A stretch of DNA of 64,000 nt from Butyrivibrio sp. (GCA_015056655.1 SVFV01000002.1:1-64000), one strand, 5' to 3'; shown: positions 27,527 to 36,371, counted from the stretch's first letter. The notes: a model not told the origin generated them from the letters alone. A program made the numbers and translations.

Positions 27527-27599
27527 GACACCTCCTAAATTTATCCTTATTGTCTTGTTTTTCTTGGGACGATAAGGATTATATAAAAAAAGAGGTGTC
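27527..27599 (-). promoter_or_regulatory. Nested inverted repeats covering promoter and ribosome site of the GPH gene
   Basis: Outer arms GACACCTC (27527-27534) and GAGGTGTC (27592-27599) enclose inner arms of 12 bases (27543-27554 and 27568-27579, one G-U pair). On the minus strand the proximal outer arm contains the Shine-Dalgarno of the transporter gene, so a transcript starting upstream could fold and hide it. A perfect TATAAT (27578-27583, minus strand) overlaps the distal inner arm; if that is the -10, the inner repeat is rather an operator, for example for the AraC protein encoded next door. Confidence 0.55.
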
Positions 27600-27643
27600 C
27601 GTTTCTTTTCAATTTCAATCTTAAAAATTACCATTTTTTGACA

Positions 27644-28531
27644 TTACGCTACCCTGTTTGCTTTTCTATATTGCAAAGGAGTAATGCCATATTCTTTTTT
27701 AAAGCTCATAATAAAGCGCCTGCTGTCAGAAAATCCACATTCCAAAGCAATGTCTAAAACTGACATATCTGTGCTTATCAAAAGAATCCTGGCCTGATGA
27801 ACCCTATATTTTGACACAAATTCAACAAATGTCATATTAAGCGCATTATGAAAGCACCTGGAGAAATATCCACTGGAAAAATAGAACTTATTTGCTATTA
27901 CTTCCTGTGACAGCTGCTCATTGAAATGATTTTCAATATATGAAATCGCGCCTTTGATTCGCTCGATATTCTTTGCCCTGTTGATAGGAAGCTCATCCTT
28001 TCTCCAGGATAATCTGTACTTCATAAGGCAGTGGAGAAGCTCATAAACAAGCCCCTTTACAAAGAGATAATCGTAGTCCTTCATACGGGGATTTCCATCT
28101 ATATCCGTACCGTATTGGGACAGCTTTTCCATGATTTTTCCAATTTCTTCATTACCCTTGTCACTATCGGGAATAAAGTACATCTCTTCATATCCGGGAA
28201 TGGTTTCCTTAAGAAAAGATCTGGAAATAATAAGAACTGTCGCAGCAACATCACCAATTCCTACATCAGTGTAATCAGCAAGAATGTTGTGAATGCTATC
28301 AGAATTAACGACTACTGCCTTTCCGCAGGTATCCGCAATCTGATGACCATCAACGATATGCTTTGTCTTATTTCCTTCCTGAATATAGGTTATTTCCAGT
28401 TCTGAATGCCAATGGTGCTGAAGCTTTCCCTCAACATCTTCATTATTCTCACTGTGATAGATGTTAAGTATCTGGAACGGAACCTCCGCACTATACTCAA
28501 ATTGCTCGTAATTTACTATCTTTTCACTCAT
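27644..28531 (-). CDS. AraC family transcriptional regulator (cupin sensor)
   Basis: The 295-aa protein has an N-terminal cupin-like domain (residues about 20-100, HHWHSELEITYIQEG) and a C-terminal AraC double helix-turn-helix (about 195-292) with SQEVIANKFYFSSGYFSRCF and LDIALECGFSDSRRFIMSFK. Such regulators bind a sugar and activate nearby transport genes. It lies immediately upstream of the GPH transporter and esterase genes in the same direction; the dyad in between is a plausible binding site. Confidence 0.92.
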   Translation of the reverse strand: MSEKIVNYEQFEYSAEVPFQILNIYHSENNEDVEGKLQHHWHSELEITYIQEGNKTKHIVDGHQIADTCGKAVVVNSDSIHNILADYTDVGIGDVAATVLIISRSFLKETIPGYEEMYFIPDSDKGNEEIGKIMEKLSQYGTDIDGNPRMKDYDYLFVKGLVYELLHCLMKYRLSWRKDELPINRAKNIERIKGAISYIENHFNEQLSQEVIANKFYFSSGYFSRCFHNALNMTFVEFVSKYRVHQARILLISTDMSVLDIALECGFSDSRRFIMSFKKEYGITPLQYRKANRVA

Positions 28532-28737
28532 ATTGCTCTACTTCTAAAACTACTACCTAAACCTACTCTCTATCCATCCATAAATTGGACGTTATTAAAT
28601 CATACACTAAATCTTCCAAAAAATCAGCAATAAGAATTTCAAACTCCACAATTAGTGAGTAGAAGCCGCTTTGCATTAAGCGCTATATTGTTTTTATCAG
28701 AAAAATGTGCATTAAAGCACAATTACCGGAGGAAAAT

Positions 28738-30066
28738 ATGAAAAGAACAGGAATCATTTATAGTGCTATTGTGCTAGCTCTGATTGCTGGATGTGGAAAA
28801 GGCTCTGCTGATGTAGCACCCACCACTGCAGAAAGCGTCAGCACAGAAAGAACTACGGGGGAAGAAACTAATGTAGAGGAAGGTTCTTCAGAAGAAACTA
28901 CTGAAGCTGAAGTCAATGAAGAGGCTTCTGAAGAAGATAACAGTGAAGATTCTGCAGAAAGTGGAGAACCTGCAAGGGATTACAGCGATGTGTCTTTAAA
29001 GGATCTTGCTGCAGATTACTTCACCTTTGGTGTTGGAATTAACGGAAGTACACTTGAAAACCAGACACTTAACATCTCTGAATATATGGAGCTTTCAAAG
29101 CAGCATTTCAACAGTTGTACTATGACAAACCTTATGAAGAGCGGATATATTCTTGATCAGATGGGGTCAATCAAAAACCTTGAGGAAGGTAATGAAGAAC
29201 CGGCTCTCAATTTCATGTCCATCGATCCCACACTTAAATGGTGCAGTGAAAATGGCATGAAGATGCGTGGACATACACTTGTATGGCACACTCAGGCCCC
29301 TAACTGGTTCTTCAGAGAAGGTTACGTTGACGAAGGCGAATACGTTGATAAGGAAACCATGCTTCTTAGAATGGAGAGCTACATCAGACAGCTACTTACT
29401 CACGTTCAGGAAGAATATCCCGGAGTTATCTACTGCTGGGATGTTGTAAATGAAGCAGTTGACCCTGACAGCCCGGATCCAGACAGTGATTTCATGTGCA
29501 GAATGAAGCTTGGAAACGATCCCAATCCCTGGTTTGAGACAATCGGCAAGGATTACGTTGAAATGGCCTTCACTTATGCAAGAAAGTATGCTGACAGCGA
29601 TGTAAAGCTTTTCTACAACGACTACAATACCTTCCAGGCACCTAAAACTGAGAGTATCTACACTCTCTGCTCATCACTCAAGGAAAAAGGACTTATCGAT
29701 GGTATTGGCATGCAGGGCTACTGGGGAATCGATTATCCACCGATCAGCGATATTCAGGCTGCAATTGAGAAATTCTCTGAGCTTGGTCTTGAAATCCACA
29801 TAACAGAGCTCTCTGTTGGTGTAGATAAAGAAAACGAAGTTATGTTTGAAAAGCAGGCAGATAAATATGAAGAAATCTTCAATCTTCTCTGCGATATGGA
29901 CACTCAGGGCGGTGGTCCGGCAAACATCACAAACGTCACTGTGTTTGGTCTTGTAGACCACTATCGCGACGGCGATACAACAAACTCAAGACTTTTCGAC
30001 AAGGATTATAGTCCCAAGCCTGCTTTTGAAAAAATCGTAAATGTATTTGAATCAAGACAGAATTAA
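28738..30066 (+). CDS. Lipoprotein endo-1,4-beta-xylanase, GH10
   Basis: The 442-aa protein starts with a lipoprotein signal peptide ending ALIAGC (C19), then an acidic Ser/Thr/Glu linker (about 20-80) that lifts the enzyme off the membrane, then a GH10 barrel (about 85-442). MRGHTLVWH is at 176-184, acid/base E239 in WDVVNEA, nucleophile E357 in HITELSV. The usual ENxMK of the substrate cleft reads TNLMK (130-134): the Glu that normally contacts the -2 xylose is Thr. It should cut xylan at the cell surface. GGAGG stands six bases before the chosen ATG at 28738. A strong terminator follows. Confidence 0.94.
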   Translation: MKRTGIIYSAIVLALIAGCGKGSADVAPTTAESVSTERTTGEETNVEEGSSEETTEAEVNEEASEEDNSEDSAESGEPARDYSDVSLKDLAADYFTFGVGINGSTLENQTLNISEYMELSKQHFNSCTMTNLMKSGYILDQMGSIKNLEEGNEEPALNFMSIDPTLKWCSENGMKMRGHTLVWHTQAPNWFFREGYVDEGEYVDKETMLLRMESYIRQLLTHVQEEYPGVIYCWDVVNEAVDPDSPDPDSDFMCRMKLGNDPNPWFETIGKDYVEMAFTYARKYADSDVKLFYNDYNTFQAPKTESIYTLCSSLKEKGLIDGIGMQGYWGIDYPPISDIQAAIEKFSELGLEIHITELSVGVDKENEVMFEKQADKYEEIFNLLCDMDTQGGGPANITNVTVFGLVDHYRDGDTTNSRLFDKDYSPKPAFEKIVNVFESRQN

Positions 30067-30072
30067 TCATTT

Positions 30073-30112
30073 AATCCCGCATTTCTCGTCTGAGAAATGC
30101 GGGATTTTTTTA
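30073..30112 (+). terminator. Rho-independent terminator of the lipoprotein xylanase gene
   Basis: A perfect 15-base stem (30073-30087 with 30092-30106, loop GTCT) runs into TTTTTTTATTTTTT on the plus strand. Confidence 0.92.
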
Positions 30113-30130
30113 TTTTTTAGAGCGATATTT

Positions 30131-31393
30131 TTACTCTGCTATCTGTCCACAGAAAAGAACCTCTGTATTGTCTTCTCCACCGCAAATATAGAATTTGAAG
30201 GGCTGATCTGCTATGAATTCCTTGGGCTCTTCTGTTACTTCCATAGCTGATTCAAGCATCATAATTGCTGTCGCTGCTGCAGCTTCAAGACCATCCTCGT
30301 CTATCTTTACCCTTGTTTTCTGAATAATATCAGAGATCATCCAGGAAGTATCCGGGCACATAACTGAAAAGTCAGCGTCAACTGTAAATGCAAGCTCTGC
30401 TCCTCTGTCTACCAAAAAGTCTATGAACTGATTCTCATCAAAAGAGCTTTCTACATCAAACTTCGGAATCTTTACATAAACGTTCTCAGAGGAAGCCTTT
30501 TTAATTGCTTCATGAACATCTCCTACTTCCCCAAGGATAAATATTGCGTTCACTCCTCCGTTCAAGGGCAGAACCACGAGCTTTCCATTCTTATCTTCAT
30601 AATACTGGAAGTACTCTGTCTGGCTCATGAAATCTTTCTCGACCTTTTCTCCTTTAGCTGTTGTGAAGGTTCCAGTTTCAGTCATATATTCCTCAAAGCT
30701 GTTTACCCATGAGCTCTTTAAATAAAGAGTATTTACCAGGACTGCATTAGCGTTGGACAAATCCGCCTCAAGTGATGGTATAAGTCCATTTGTTCCCTTA
30801 TTTATCCATTCATCTACCTTTTCAGTAATATCTTTTGAGCTGACATCATTTGCTTCTGCGCTGTAGTTGTCCTTTACATACTTCTTATATTTCTTGCCAA
30901 ACTTTCCATTTTTGTCCTTGTTGTTCCAAATGGAATTAAGCATGGTAAGTTTGCCTTCCGGAGCCGACGCATCCTCTCCAAAGTATTCCCTGTCTGCCTT
31001 AAACCTCTTCACATCAGAATCTAAGTCTTTGTTGAAATCATCAACCATCTTTACTACTGACTCGTACCAGGCATTTACTTCTTCCATATCATTAAAGCCC
31101 ATTGCATGAATCAGCTCTTCTTTGGTCTCCGTGTCCGCTCCTGCTACAGCAAGTGCCAGCGCTGCTCTAAAGGAAGTGGGTGAAACCATGTAGCTTTTGT
31201 CTGAATATCCTGCATTTTCCACAAATTCCATAAGGCTCTTGTCAAATTCACCTGTTGCAACAGTATTTACAGGCACCAGATCTCCACTTGTCTGAATACT
31301 TGAATTTTGACTATGAGCGCTTACTGCTCCACATCCTGTAAGCATTGAAACTGTTAACGCTGCACATATTGCCATATTTACTATCTTTTTCAT
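30131..31393 (-). CDS. Secreted lipoprotein serpin (serine/cysteine protease inhibitor)
   Basis: The 420-aa protein has a lipoprotein signal (MLTGC near residue 21) and a full-length serpin fold: SYMVSPTSFRAALALAVAGA near 67, LTMLNSIWNNKD near 155, NALVNTLYLKSSW-type strand near 245, and the hinge VKIDEDGLEAAAATAI near 365, followed by the reactive loop and FICGGEDN-type ending. The Ala-rich hinge is what inhibitory serpins have, but P14 by standard numbering is Leu instead of Thr/Ser, and the loop to the following QPF is about five residues longer than in alpha-1-antitrypsin, so P1 cannot be fixed (Ser or Met region). It likely protects the cell surface from host or competitor proteases. Confidence 0.9.
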   Translation of the reverse strand: MKKIVNMAICAALTVSMLTGCGAVSAHSQNSSIQTSGDLVPVNTVATGEFDKSLMEFVENAGYSDKSYMVSPTSFRAALALAVAGADTETKEELIHAMGFNDMEEVNAWYESVVKMVDDFNKDLDSDVKRFKADREYFGEDASAPEGKLTMLNSIWNNKDKNGKFGKKYKKYVKDNYSAEANDVSSKDITEKVDEWINKGTNGLIPSLEADLSNANAVLVNTLYLKSSWVNSFEEYMTETGTFTTAKGEKVEKDFMSQTEYFQYYEDKNGKLVVLPLNGGVNAIFILGEVGDVHEAIKKASSENVYVKIPKFDVESSFDENQFIDFLVDRGAELAFTVDADFSVMCPDTSWMISDIIQKTRVKIDEDGLEAAAATAIMMLESAMEVTEEPKEFIADQPFKFYICGGEDNTEVLFCGQIAE

Positions 31394-31571
31394 ATTTTCT
31401 ATTCTCCCTTTTTAGACTTTGTTTTTTGTCCTTCTACCCTATATACAGTTGAGAAATGGAAAATGTTGCAGGAAAATCAAAATTTTTTATTTTTTTATGA
31501 ATCTTTTAGGTGTGTGTTCGAAAATATACATATTTAAGGGATATTATTATAGAAAATAATTTAAAGGAAAT

Positions 31572-31949
31572 ATGCCTATGAAAAAAGCCCTGAAATACAA
31601 AATTACCGATGCAGAAATACAGTACATTGAGGAGCATACCATTACTTTTCTTTATAATGATGCCATTTACTGGCTTTATTCAGAGCGCATGAGCATGTAT
31701 ATCCCTTATTTACAGAAGAAAAAGAAAAATAATGTATCTTTAGAGGATCTTCTTGAGTATTGCAAAAATCAAATGATCCAAGTCTATCCCATGGCTCTTA
31801 GAAATCGCAAAATAACCACAAGAATCGCTGCTTACCGACAGCTTTTTGACTTTAAGAAGCGCGGAATTCTGCTAAAAAGCTCTCTTGTCGCAAAGATGAT
31901 AATCGAATACTCAAAGTATTGTCTGGTAAATTATCCGGCAAATCTGTGA
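31572..31949 (+). CDS. Hypothetical basic protein (125 aa)
   Basis: Not recognised. A soluble, Lys-rich, mostly helical 125-aa protein without signal peptide. AAAGGAAAT directly precedes the ATG, so the start is well supported. Tyrosine content is high, with KKKKNN near residue 52 and RNRKITTRIAAY near 80. It stands alone on the plus strand between the serpin gene and the dehydrogenase remnant; TATTAT at about 31542 may be its -10 box. No function can be given. Confidence 0.7.
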   Translation: MPMKKALKYKITDAEIQYIEEHTITFLYNDAIYWLYSERMSMYIPYLQKKKKNNVSLEDLLEYCKNQMIQVYPMALRNRKITTRIAAYRQLFDFKKRGILLKSSLVAKMIIEYSKYCLVNYPANL

Positions 31950-32027
31950 CATCTGACAGAAAATGAACTATTCCATGTCAAATATTAAGTAGGTTTACTT
32001 CCTTTAGATGCTAAAATTATTAGGTAA

Positions 32028-32132
32028 GATTGTGGTATCGCAAGCGGAGCTGATGTTTACAAGGCACTTGCTCTTGGTGCTGACGCAGCCGCTGTTGCAG
32101 ATCAATGCTTAAATAGTTGCCTTTGGCCCCCC
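32028..32132 (+). pseudogene. Remnant of an FMN-dependent alpha-hydroxyacid dehydrogenase/oxidase gene
   Basis: An in-frame stop stands directly before 32028. From there the translation reads DCGIASGADVYKALALGADA and then degrades to a stop at 32130-32132. This stretch matches the FMN phosphate-binding end of the (S)-2-hydroxyacid oxidase / lactate dehydrogenase barrel, normally DGGI-x-x-GxDVxKALALGA. Everything upstream of it in the gap is missing or unrecognisable, and the usual VGR sequence after it is lost. A plus-strand terminator follows at the right distance, as if the tail of a deleted gene remained. Not expected to make a functional product. Confidence 0.7.
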
Positions 32133-32157
32133 TAGGCAGGTGACTCTTTATGTAGAC

Positions 32158-32186
32158 AATCCGCGGCGAAGCCGCGGATTTTTCTA
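32158..32186 (+). terminator. Plus-strand terminator behind the dehydrogenase remnant
   Basis: A perfect 10-base stem (32158-32167 with 32171-32180, loop GAA) is followed by TTTCT. It points away from the remnant and faces the end of the helD gene, which has no T run on its own side. Confidence 0.8.
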
Positions 32187-32208
32187 ATTTTTTATCGACA
32201 ATTTTCTA

Positions 32209-34245
32209 TTATATTTTCAAATCGCCTTTTGAGATAAGCGCAAGGCTTCTTGTTGCGCGGGATATTGCCGTATACAGGCAGTGTTTTCCCAGTTCGCTGT
32301 CAGGATAGGATTCTGAATTAGCATCTGCCAGGATTACATTGTCAAATTCCAAGCCCTTAGCCAGTGCAAGCTCTAAGAAAAATGCTCCAAATTTAGGTAG
32401 TGAATCCTGCTCTGCTATTATTTGTGGTGCATCATCGCCAAGTGCTTCTGCGATTTTCTCAACATTAAACTGATTTCTACAGATAATGGCTGTAAGGCCG
32501 TCCTTTTTCTCAAATTCAGAAATCTGCTTTTTAAGTTCATCATAGTATTCAGCATCAGATTCGCATTTTTTAACGATAACTTCCTCTCCTGGACGTTTTA
32601 CAGATGAAACCATCATCTGCTTGTCAGCAGGAAGAAGTGATGCAAATTTATCAGTGATTTCCGGCGAACTTCTATAGCTGGTCATAAGAGGAAGTATAAC
32701 AAATTCCTTTTCATCAGCCTTTGCCATCTCCTCAATCTCAGCGAAGGTAATAGTTCCCTCTCGGATAGCCTGAAACTCATCTCCGAGAAGCATGAATCTG
32801 GCGTTGGGGAAATATTTCTTAAATACCATCATCTGAGCCATGGTATAGTCCTGAACCTCATCCACCATTACATAGCGCATATTTCTATCGCACTCACCTG
32901 TGAGCTCCATCTTGGTGTAAAGCCATTCAGCGGCGGTAATATGCTTGGTTCCCAGTATTCTCTGTGCCACATGTGTGATGTTTACAAAGCCGCAGTGCTT
33001 TATAGTGCGAAGCGCTCCGCCATAGTCATTTTCTATACGGTTATTCTCCGCATTTTCTGACTTTGCAACGCTGTTTGAATCGTTAAAATCATCATGATCC
33101 AAATTTTTTAGAGCAAATTTCGCTCTGTGCTCCAGCTCATCTGATGATGTCTGTATCAGACGAACTCCCATAGGGAAATGACTGAACTTCTTGATAACAG
33201 AAAATACCTCATTCTTAGACATTACTATCTTCTCTTTTTGCGTAATATCCATGAAGTCTTCCGGTTCAGGTGTTAATGTTGGCAATGTATCATGTATTTT
33301 CCTAAGACTGTCAGCCTCAGTGTAATCATATTCGTTGTCTACAAATGGAACATCCACCATTTCCATGAATTCCTGCCAGGTCAGAGTCAGAGGATTAGTC
33401 TCACCAAGGTCAGGAAGGACATTGTCGATATAATCGCGGAAAACAGGGTTAAGTGTCATAAGGCAAACCTGATCGGGGCGCAGTGTTTCTCTCTTTTGGT
33501 AGAACAGATAAGCAATTCTCTGCAGTAAAACTGAGGTTTTTCCACTACCTGCAATACCATTTACAAGGAGAACCGGAACATCGGGATAACGAATTACAGT
33601 GTTCTGCTCCTTCTGTATGGTTGCAGTGATGGCCTGCATTTTGTCAGAGTGAGTCTGTGAAAGAGACTGCAAAAGCATGGGATCTTCTATTGCAATCTGG
33701 GTATCAAAATATGAAATCAGCTTGTCCTTTTGTATGTCGAACTGACGGCGAAGCTGCAGATCTACCGGAATCTCGCGGTCATCCACTGTGTAGTGGGTAG
33801 GACCTGTCTCCTGATTGTAATAAACCTCAGCTATTGGAGATCTCCAGTCAACAACCATCTGATCGTAACCATTTTCAGAGATGGCTGCTCTGCCGATATA
33901 GTAGCTCTCCGGAGGCTCGCTGGGATCAAACTGAAGCTGGATTTTTGCAAAATAAGGAGACTCCAGCAGCTTTTTAACTGTCTGAAGACGCACTCCAAGA
34001 GTATTGCTTTCTACGTTATAGGTGTCGATGTATCGATTCCAGACCTCGATTTCTGTGAGGGTTTCCATTGTGGTCTCAACATCAGCGAAATCGAAACGGA
34101 TATTGTCGCGGATATCGTTCTTATCATCAACAGCCTTTTCATCAAGCGCTGTAATATCAGCCTCAAGAGAATCCTTCATCTCAAGAAGCTTTTTATATGT
34201 TTTAGCTAAATGTGCCTGTTCCTGTTCAAAAATATCTTTTTCCAT
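32209..34245 (-). CDS. helD: HelD-like RNA polymerase recycling ATPase (UvrD/SF1 fold)
   Basis: The 678-aa protein begins with a long coiled-coil (about 1-95), the HelD arm that enters RNA polymerase, followed by a split SF1 helicase core: Walker A GIAGSGKT at 230-237, QDYTMAQM and FMLLGDEFQAI Walker B region, and the motif VI region near the C-terminus (LYTAISRATRSLALI). HelD frees stalled RNA polymerase from DNA using ATP and contributes to rifamycin tolerance in some Firmicutes. It lies alone on its transcript. The length fits class I HelD proteins, which are slightly larger in B. subtilis. Confidence 0.9.
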   Translation of the reverse strand: MEKDIFEQEQAHLAKTYKKLLEMKDSLEADITALDEKAVDDKNDIRDNIRFDFADVETTMETLTEIEVWNRYIDTYNVESNTLGVRLQTVKKLLESPYFAKIQLQFDPSEPPESYYIGRAAISENGYDQMVVDWRSPIAEVYYNQETGPTHYTVDDREIPVDLQLRRQFDIQKDKLISYFDTQIAIEDPMLLQSLSQTHSDKMQAITATIQKEQNTVIRYPDVPVLLVNGIAGSGKTSVLLQRIAYLFYQKRETLRPDQVCLMTLNPVFRDYIDNVLPDLGETNPLTLTWQEFMEMVDVPFVDNEYDYTEADSLRKIHDTLPTLTPEPEDFMDITQKEKIVMSKNEVFSVIKKFSHFPMGVRLIQTSSDELEHRAKFALKNLDHDDFNDSNSVAKSENAENNRIENDYGGALRTIKHCGFVNITHVAQRILGTKHITAAEWLYTKMELTGECDRNMRYVMVDEVQDYTMAQMMVFKKYFPNARFMLLGDEFQAIREGTITFAEIEEMAKADEKEFVILPLMTSYRSSPEITDKFASLLPADKQMMVSSVKRPGEEVIVKKCESDAEYYDELKKQISEFEKKDGLTAIICRNQFNVEKIAEALGDDAPQIIAEQDSLPKFGAFFLELALAKGLEFDNVILADANSESYPDSELGKHCLYTAISRATRSLALISKGDLKI

Positions 34246-34342
34246 ATAATCACCATAAATATAATCAAATAAACCGGATTCATGATAGTCAAAATATGAA
34301 ACCTATATGCCTTTGTATCTTTTCAGTATAACATATTATTGC

Positions 34343-34384
34343 AAAAAACAACTCCCACAAGCATCACACAATGCTCGTGGGAGT
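34343..34384 (-). terminator. Rho-independent terminator of the SGNH hydrolase gene
   Basis: On the minus strand a 14-base stem (34371-34384 with 34351-34364, one G-U pair, 6-base loop) is followed by TTGTTTTTT. Confidence 0.85.
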
Positions 34385-34423
34385 ATATTAGTTTTTCATG
34401 TCAATGTGGCACAAAGCCTTTCC

Positions 34424-34960
34424 TTATCTGAAATAGCCTTTCAAAGTCTCATATATTGTTTCTGCTACAAGCTTTGATCCTGCAAAAGATGCATGTCTTC
34501 TGTCCTCATAGTAAAGATCAACAGATGGATTTTTCTTAATCTCTTCCCACCATCTCTCTCCTACCGGAGCGACAATGCAGTCATGCTTTTCAGCAAGCTT
34601 TCTGTATCTTTTAGACATCTCTTCCTGAAAAGACTCGTTGTCTTCTTCTGTCCATGTCATATAGTAGCATGGAACAGCATTTGTCTGCCTAATCCAGCCC
34701 ATGATCTTATCCGCAGCTTCCTCCATCACTTCAAAGTCTCCCATTGGATGAGCTACGTGCTGCAATATTACAAAGTCATAGTCTCCAAAAAGAATATTGA
34801 ATCTTGTCTGTTCATTCTCTGCATGGTAGTCGAAGCCCATTCCCCCTTTTGTTAGCATCGTTACCTGCATATCTATCCCGTTTTCTGCACAAATATCCTT
34901 AAAAATCTTGGGCATATCATTAAAATATGTGTGACTGTTCCCAATAAAAAGCGTTCTCAT
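34424..34960 (-). CDS. SGNH/GDSL-fold hydrolase
   Basis: The 178-aa protein starts straight with the SGNH block I, FIGNSHTY, in which S9 is the likely nucleophile; DYDFVILQH corresponds to the middle block, and DRRHASFAG near residue 155 to the final D-x-x-H block with the catalytic Asp and His. No signal peptide. I start at 34960 (MRTLFIGN), nine bases after GGGAGGAG, and not at the in-frame upstream codons. Such small SGNH enzymes remove acetyl or other acyl groups from sugars or lipids; here the substrate is unknown. Confidence 0.85.
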   Translation of the reverse strand: MRTLFIGNSHTYFNDMPKIFKDICAENGIDMQVTMLTKGGMGFDYHAENEQTRFNILFGDYDFVILQHVAHPMGDFEVMEEAADKIMGWIRQTNAVPCYYMTWTEEDNESFQEEMSKRYRKLAEKHDCIVAPVGERWWEEIKKNPSVDLYYEDRRHASFAGSKLVAETIYETLKGYFR

Positions 34961-35020
34961 ACCAGTTTTCTCCTCCCGGTTCATCAAATTGCCAAATTAC
35001 CCTGTGCTGCTCAAGGTGGC

Positions 35021-35446
35021 TTACTTTGCTATAAAGTATCCTATAACAGGTCCCAGGAAAATAGCAATGTAAATAAGCGTGATCCAGGGCTGATATTCGA
35101 CATAAAACTGCTTGAAAGTTAATCTAAGTGGATGAGGAATCAAAACCCAGCCAACTAAATCAATCAAAATACTGATAACTGCCCATATTACCCCTGCAAC
35201 AAGTGCTACTGCCAGCGTTGCCTCACTTAAGCCAGTCATATAAAGCCATCCAAAGATTGGAAAGATTATGATGTTATATAAAGGGTGCCAGGGTTTTGTT
35301 TTTTCGTAGCCTTCACCTAGTCCATCGCTTTCTTTCATAGATTTCATGTGTAAAACTTTGATATTGAAGATGGTATGACCTATACCAATCCAGGTTACAA
35401 TGACATAACCTATAAGCAGATACAATAACAACAATCCCAATTTCAT
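35021..35446 (-). CDS. Hypothetical membrane protein (141 aa)
   Basis: The protein has four predicted membrane helices (about 3-25, 58-75, 78-105 and 117-138) with a charged loop between the first and second (HMKSMKESDGLGEGYEKTK). I do not recognise a family. The chosen start at 35446 has GGGAGG seven bases upstream; the reading frame is open up to 35521 without such a site. It lies 60 bases upstream of the SGNH gene and 74 bases downstream of a histidine phosphatase gene on the same strand, so the three may be co-transcribed. Confidence 0.72.
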   Translation of the reverse strand: MKLGLLLLYLLIGYVIVTWIGIGHTIFNIKVLHMKSMKESDGLGEGYEKTKPWHPLYNIIIFPIFGWLYMTGLSEATLAVALVAGVIWAVISILIDLVGWVLIPHPLRLTFKQFYVEYQPWITLIYIAIFLGPVIGYFIAK

Positions 35447-35520
35447 AAAAAATCCTCCCAACAATTTACCTTTTCTATAAATATATTTATATAGTATCCC
35501 CCCTATTTGCTTTATATACA

Positions 35521-36306
35521 TCAGTGTCTCTCATCTTTGTTTTCATAACGTTCGCAAAATCTCGCTGAAAACGCCGGTGGTTCATTTCCCATTGTAAGAT
35601 GGGTTATATCTCCTATTCGCAGAGTTCTGAATATAGCTATCCCCTTCTCACGTTCTTCAGTTACAAGCTCCGTCAAAGATGTTGGTGCCATAGCAAGAAA
35701 CTGCATTGTCACAAATGGTGACACTCCCCAAAGATGTGATAACAGTACAGATGTAATTCCAAAATGACAGAAAAATGCCAGAACCTTTTCATTGTTCTCA
35801 TGAACCTTGAATACAATACCATTTTTCTCATAGCCATATTCCAAAAGGAGCTTATCAAAGCTTTTCGTAACATGGTCATATACTTCTACCATATTTGTGT
35901 GCTTTACAAGCTCTGATTCTCTCCAGGCTTTGGCATCAAAAATTTCGGGATGCTCCATGTAGTAAGATGGCATAACATCCCATACAATGCGCTTTTCATA
36001 TTCGCCGGTAGCATCATTTAAACGAAGTTCATTAGGATATGCTTTTCTAGTGTTATCATCAGCAGTATTGGGGTCAAATAGTGCTGGGAATTCCTGAAGC
36101 CAATCACATACCGTAGCTTCTTTTCCAAGCTTTTTGAGCGAGTATTCCGCTGTAGCCCTGGCTCTTCCAAGAGGCGATACAAAAGTATCGTCTATATTGA
36201 AAGAATCTATGCGCTCTGCCAATAACTCTGCTTCTATATTTCCTTTTGCTGTTAAGCCATCAACTGTGTAATCAGGATCTCCATGCCTGAAGAATAATAG
36301 TCGCAT
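35521..36306 (-). CDS. Histidine phosphatase family protein
   Basis: The 261-aa protein begins with the phosphatase signature RLLFFRHGDPDY, in which the His is phosphorylated during catalysis, then TAKGNIEAELLAERI and SPLGRARATAEYS with the second phosphate-binding Arg, and a later FCHFGITSVLL with the second catalytic His. This is the phosphoglycerate mutase-like superfamily; the substrate is unknown. AAAGGA precedes the start at 36306. A paralogue with the near-identical opening RHGEPDY lies at 41150-41845. Confidence 0.9.
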   Translation of the reverse strand: MRLLFFRHGDPDYTVDGLTAKGNIEAELLAERIDSFNIDDTFVSPLGRARATAEYSLKKLGKEATVCDWLQEFPALFDPNTADDNTRKAYPNELRLNDATGEYEKRIVWDVMPSYYMEHPEIFDAKAWRESELVKHTNMVEVYDHVTKSFDKLLLEYGYEKNGIVFKVHENNEKVLAFFCHFGITSVLLSHLWGVSPFVTMQFLAMAPTSLTELVTEEREKGIAIFRTLRIGDITHLTMGNEPPAFSARFCERYENKDERH

Positions 36307-36371
36307 TTTTATTTGTCCTTTTCTCTGTCCATTACATATTTTATATGGAGCCTTATCGCCCACTAAAAACT

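Noticed and set aside
7578..29290. 28-base identity between the GH10 genes as a mobile repeat
   Set aside because: It is limited to a conserved protein motif and has no flanking repeat structure.
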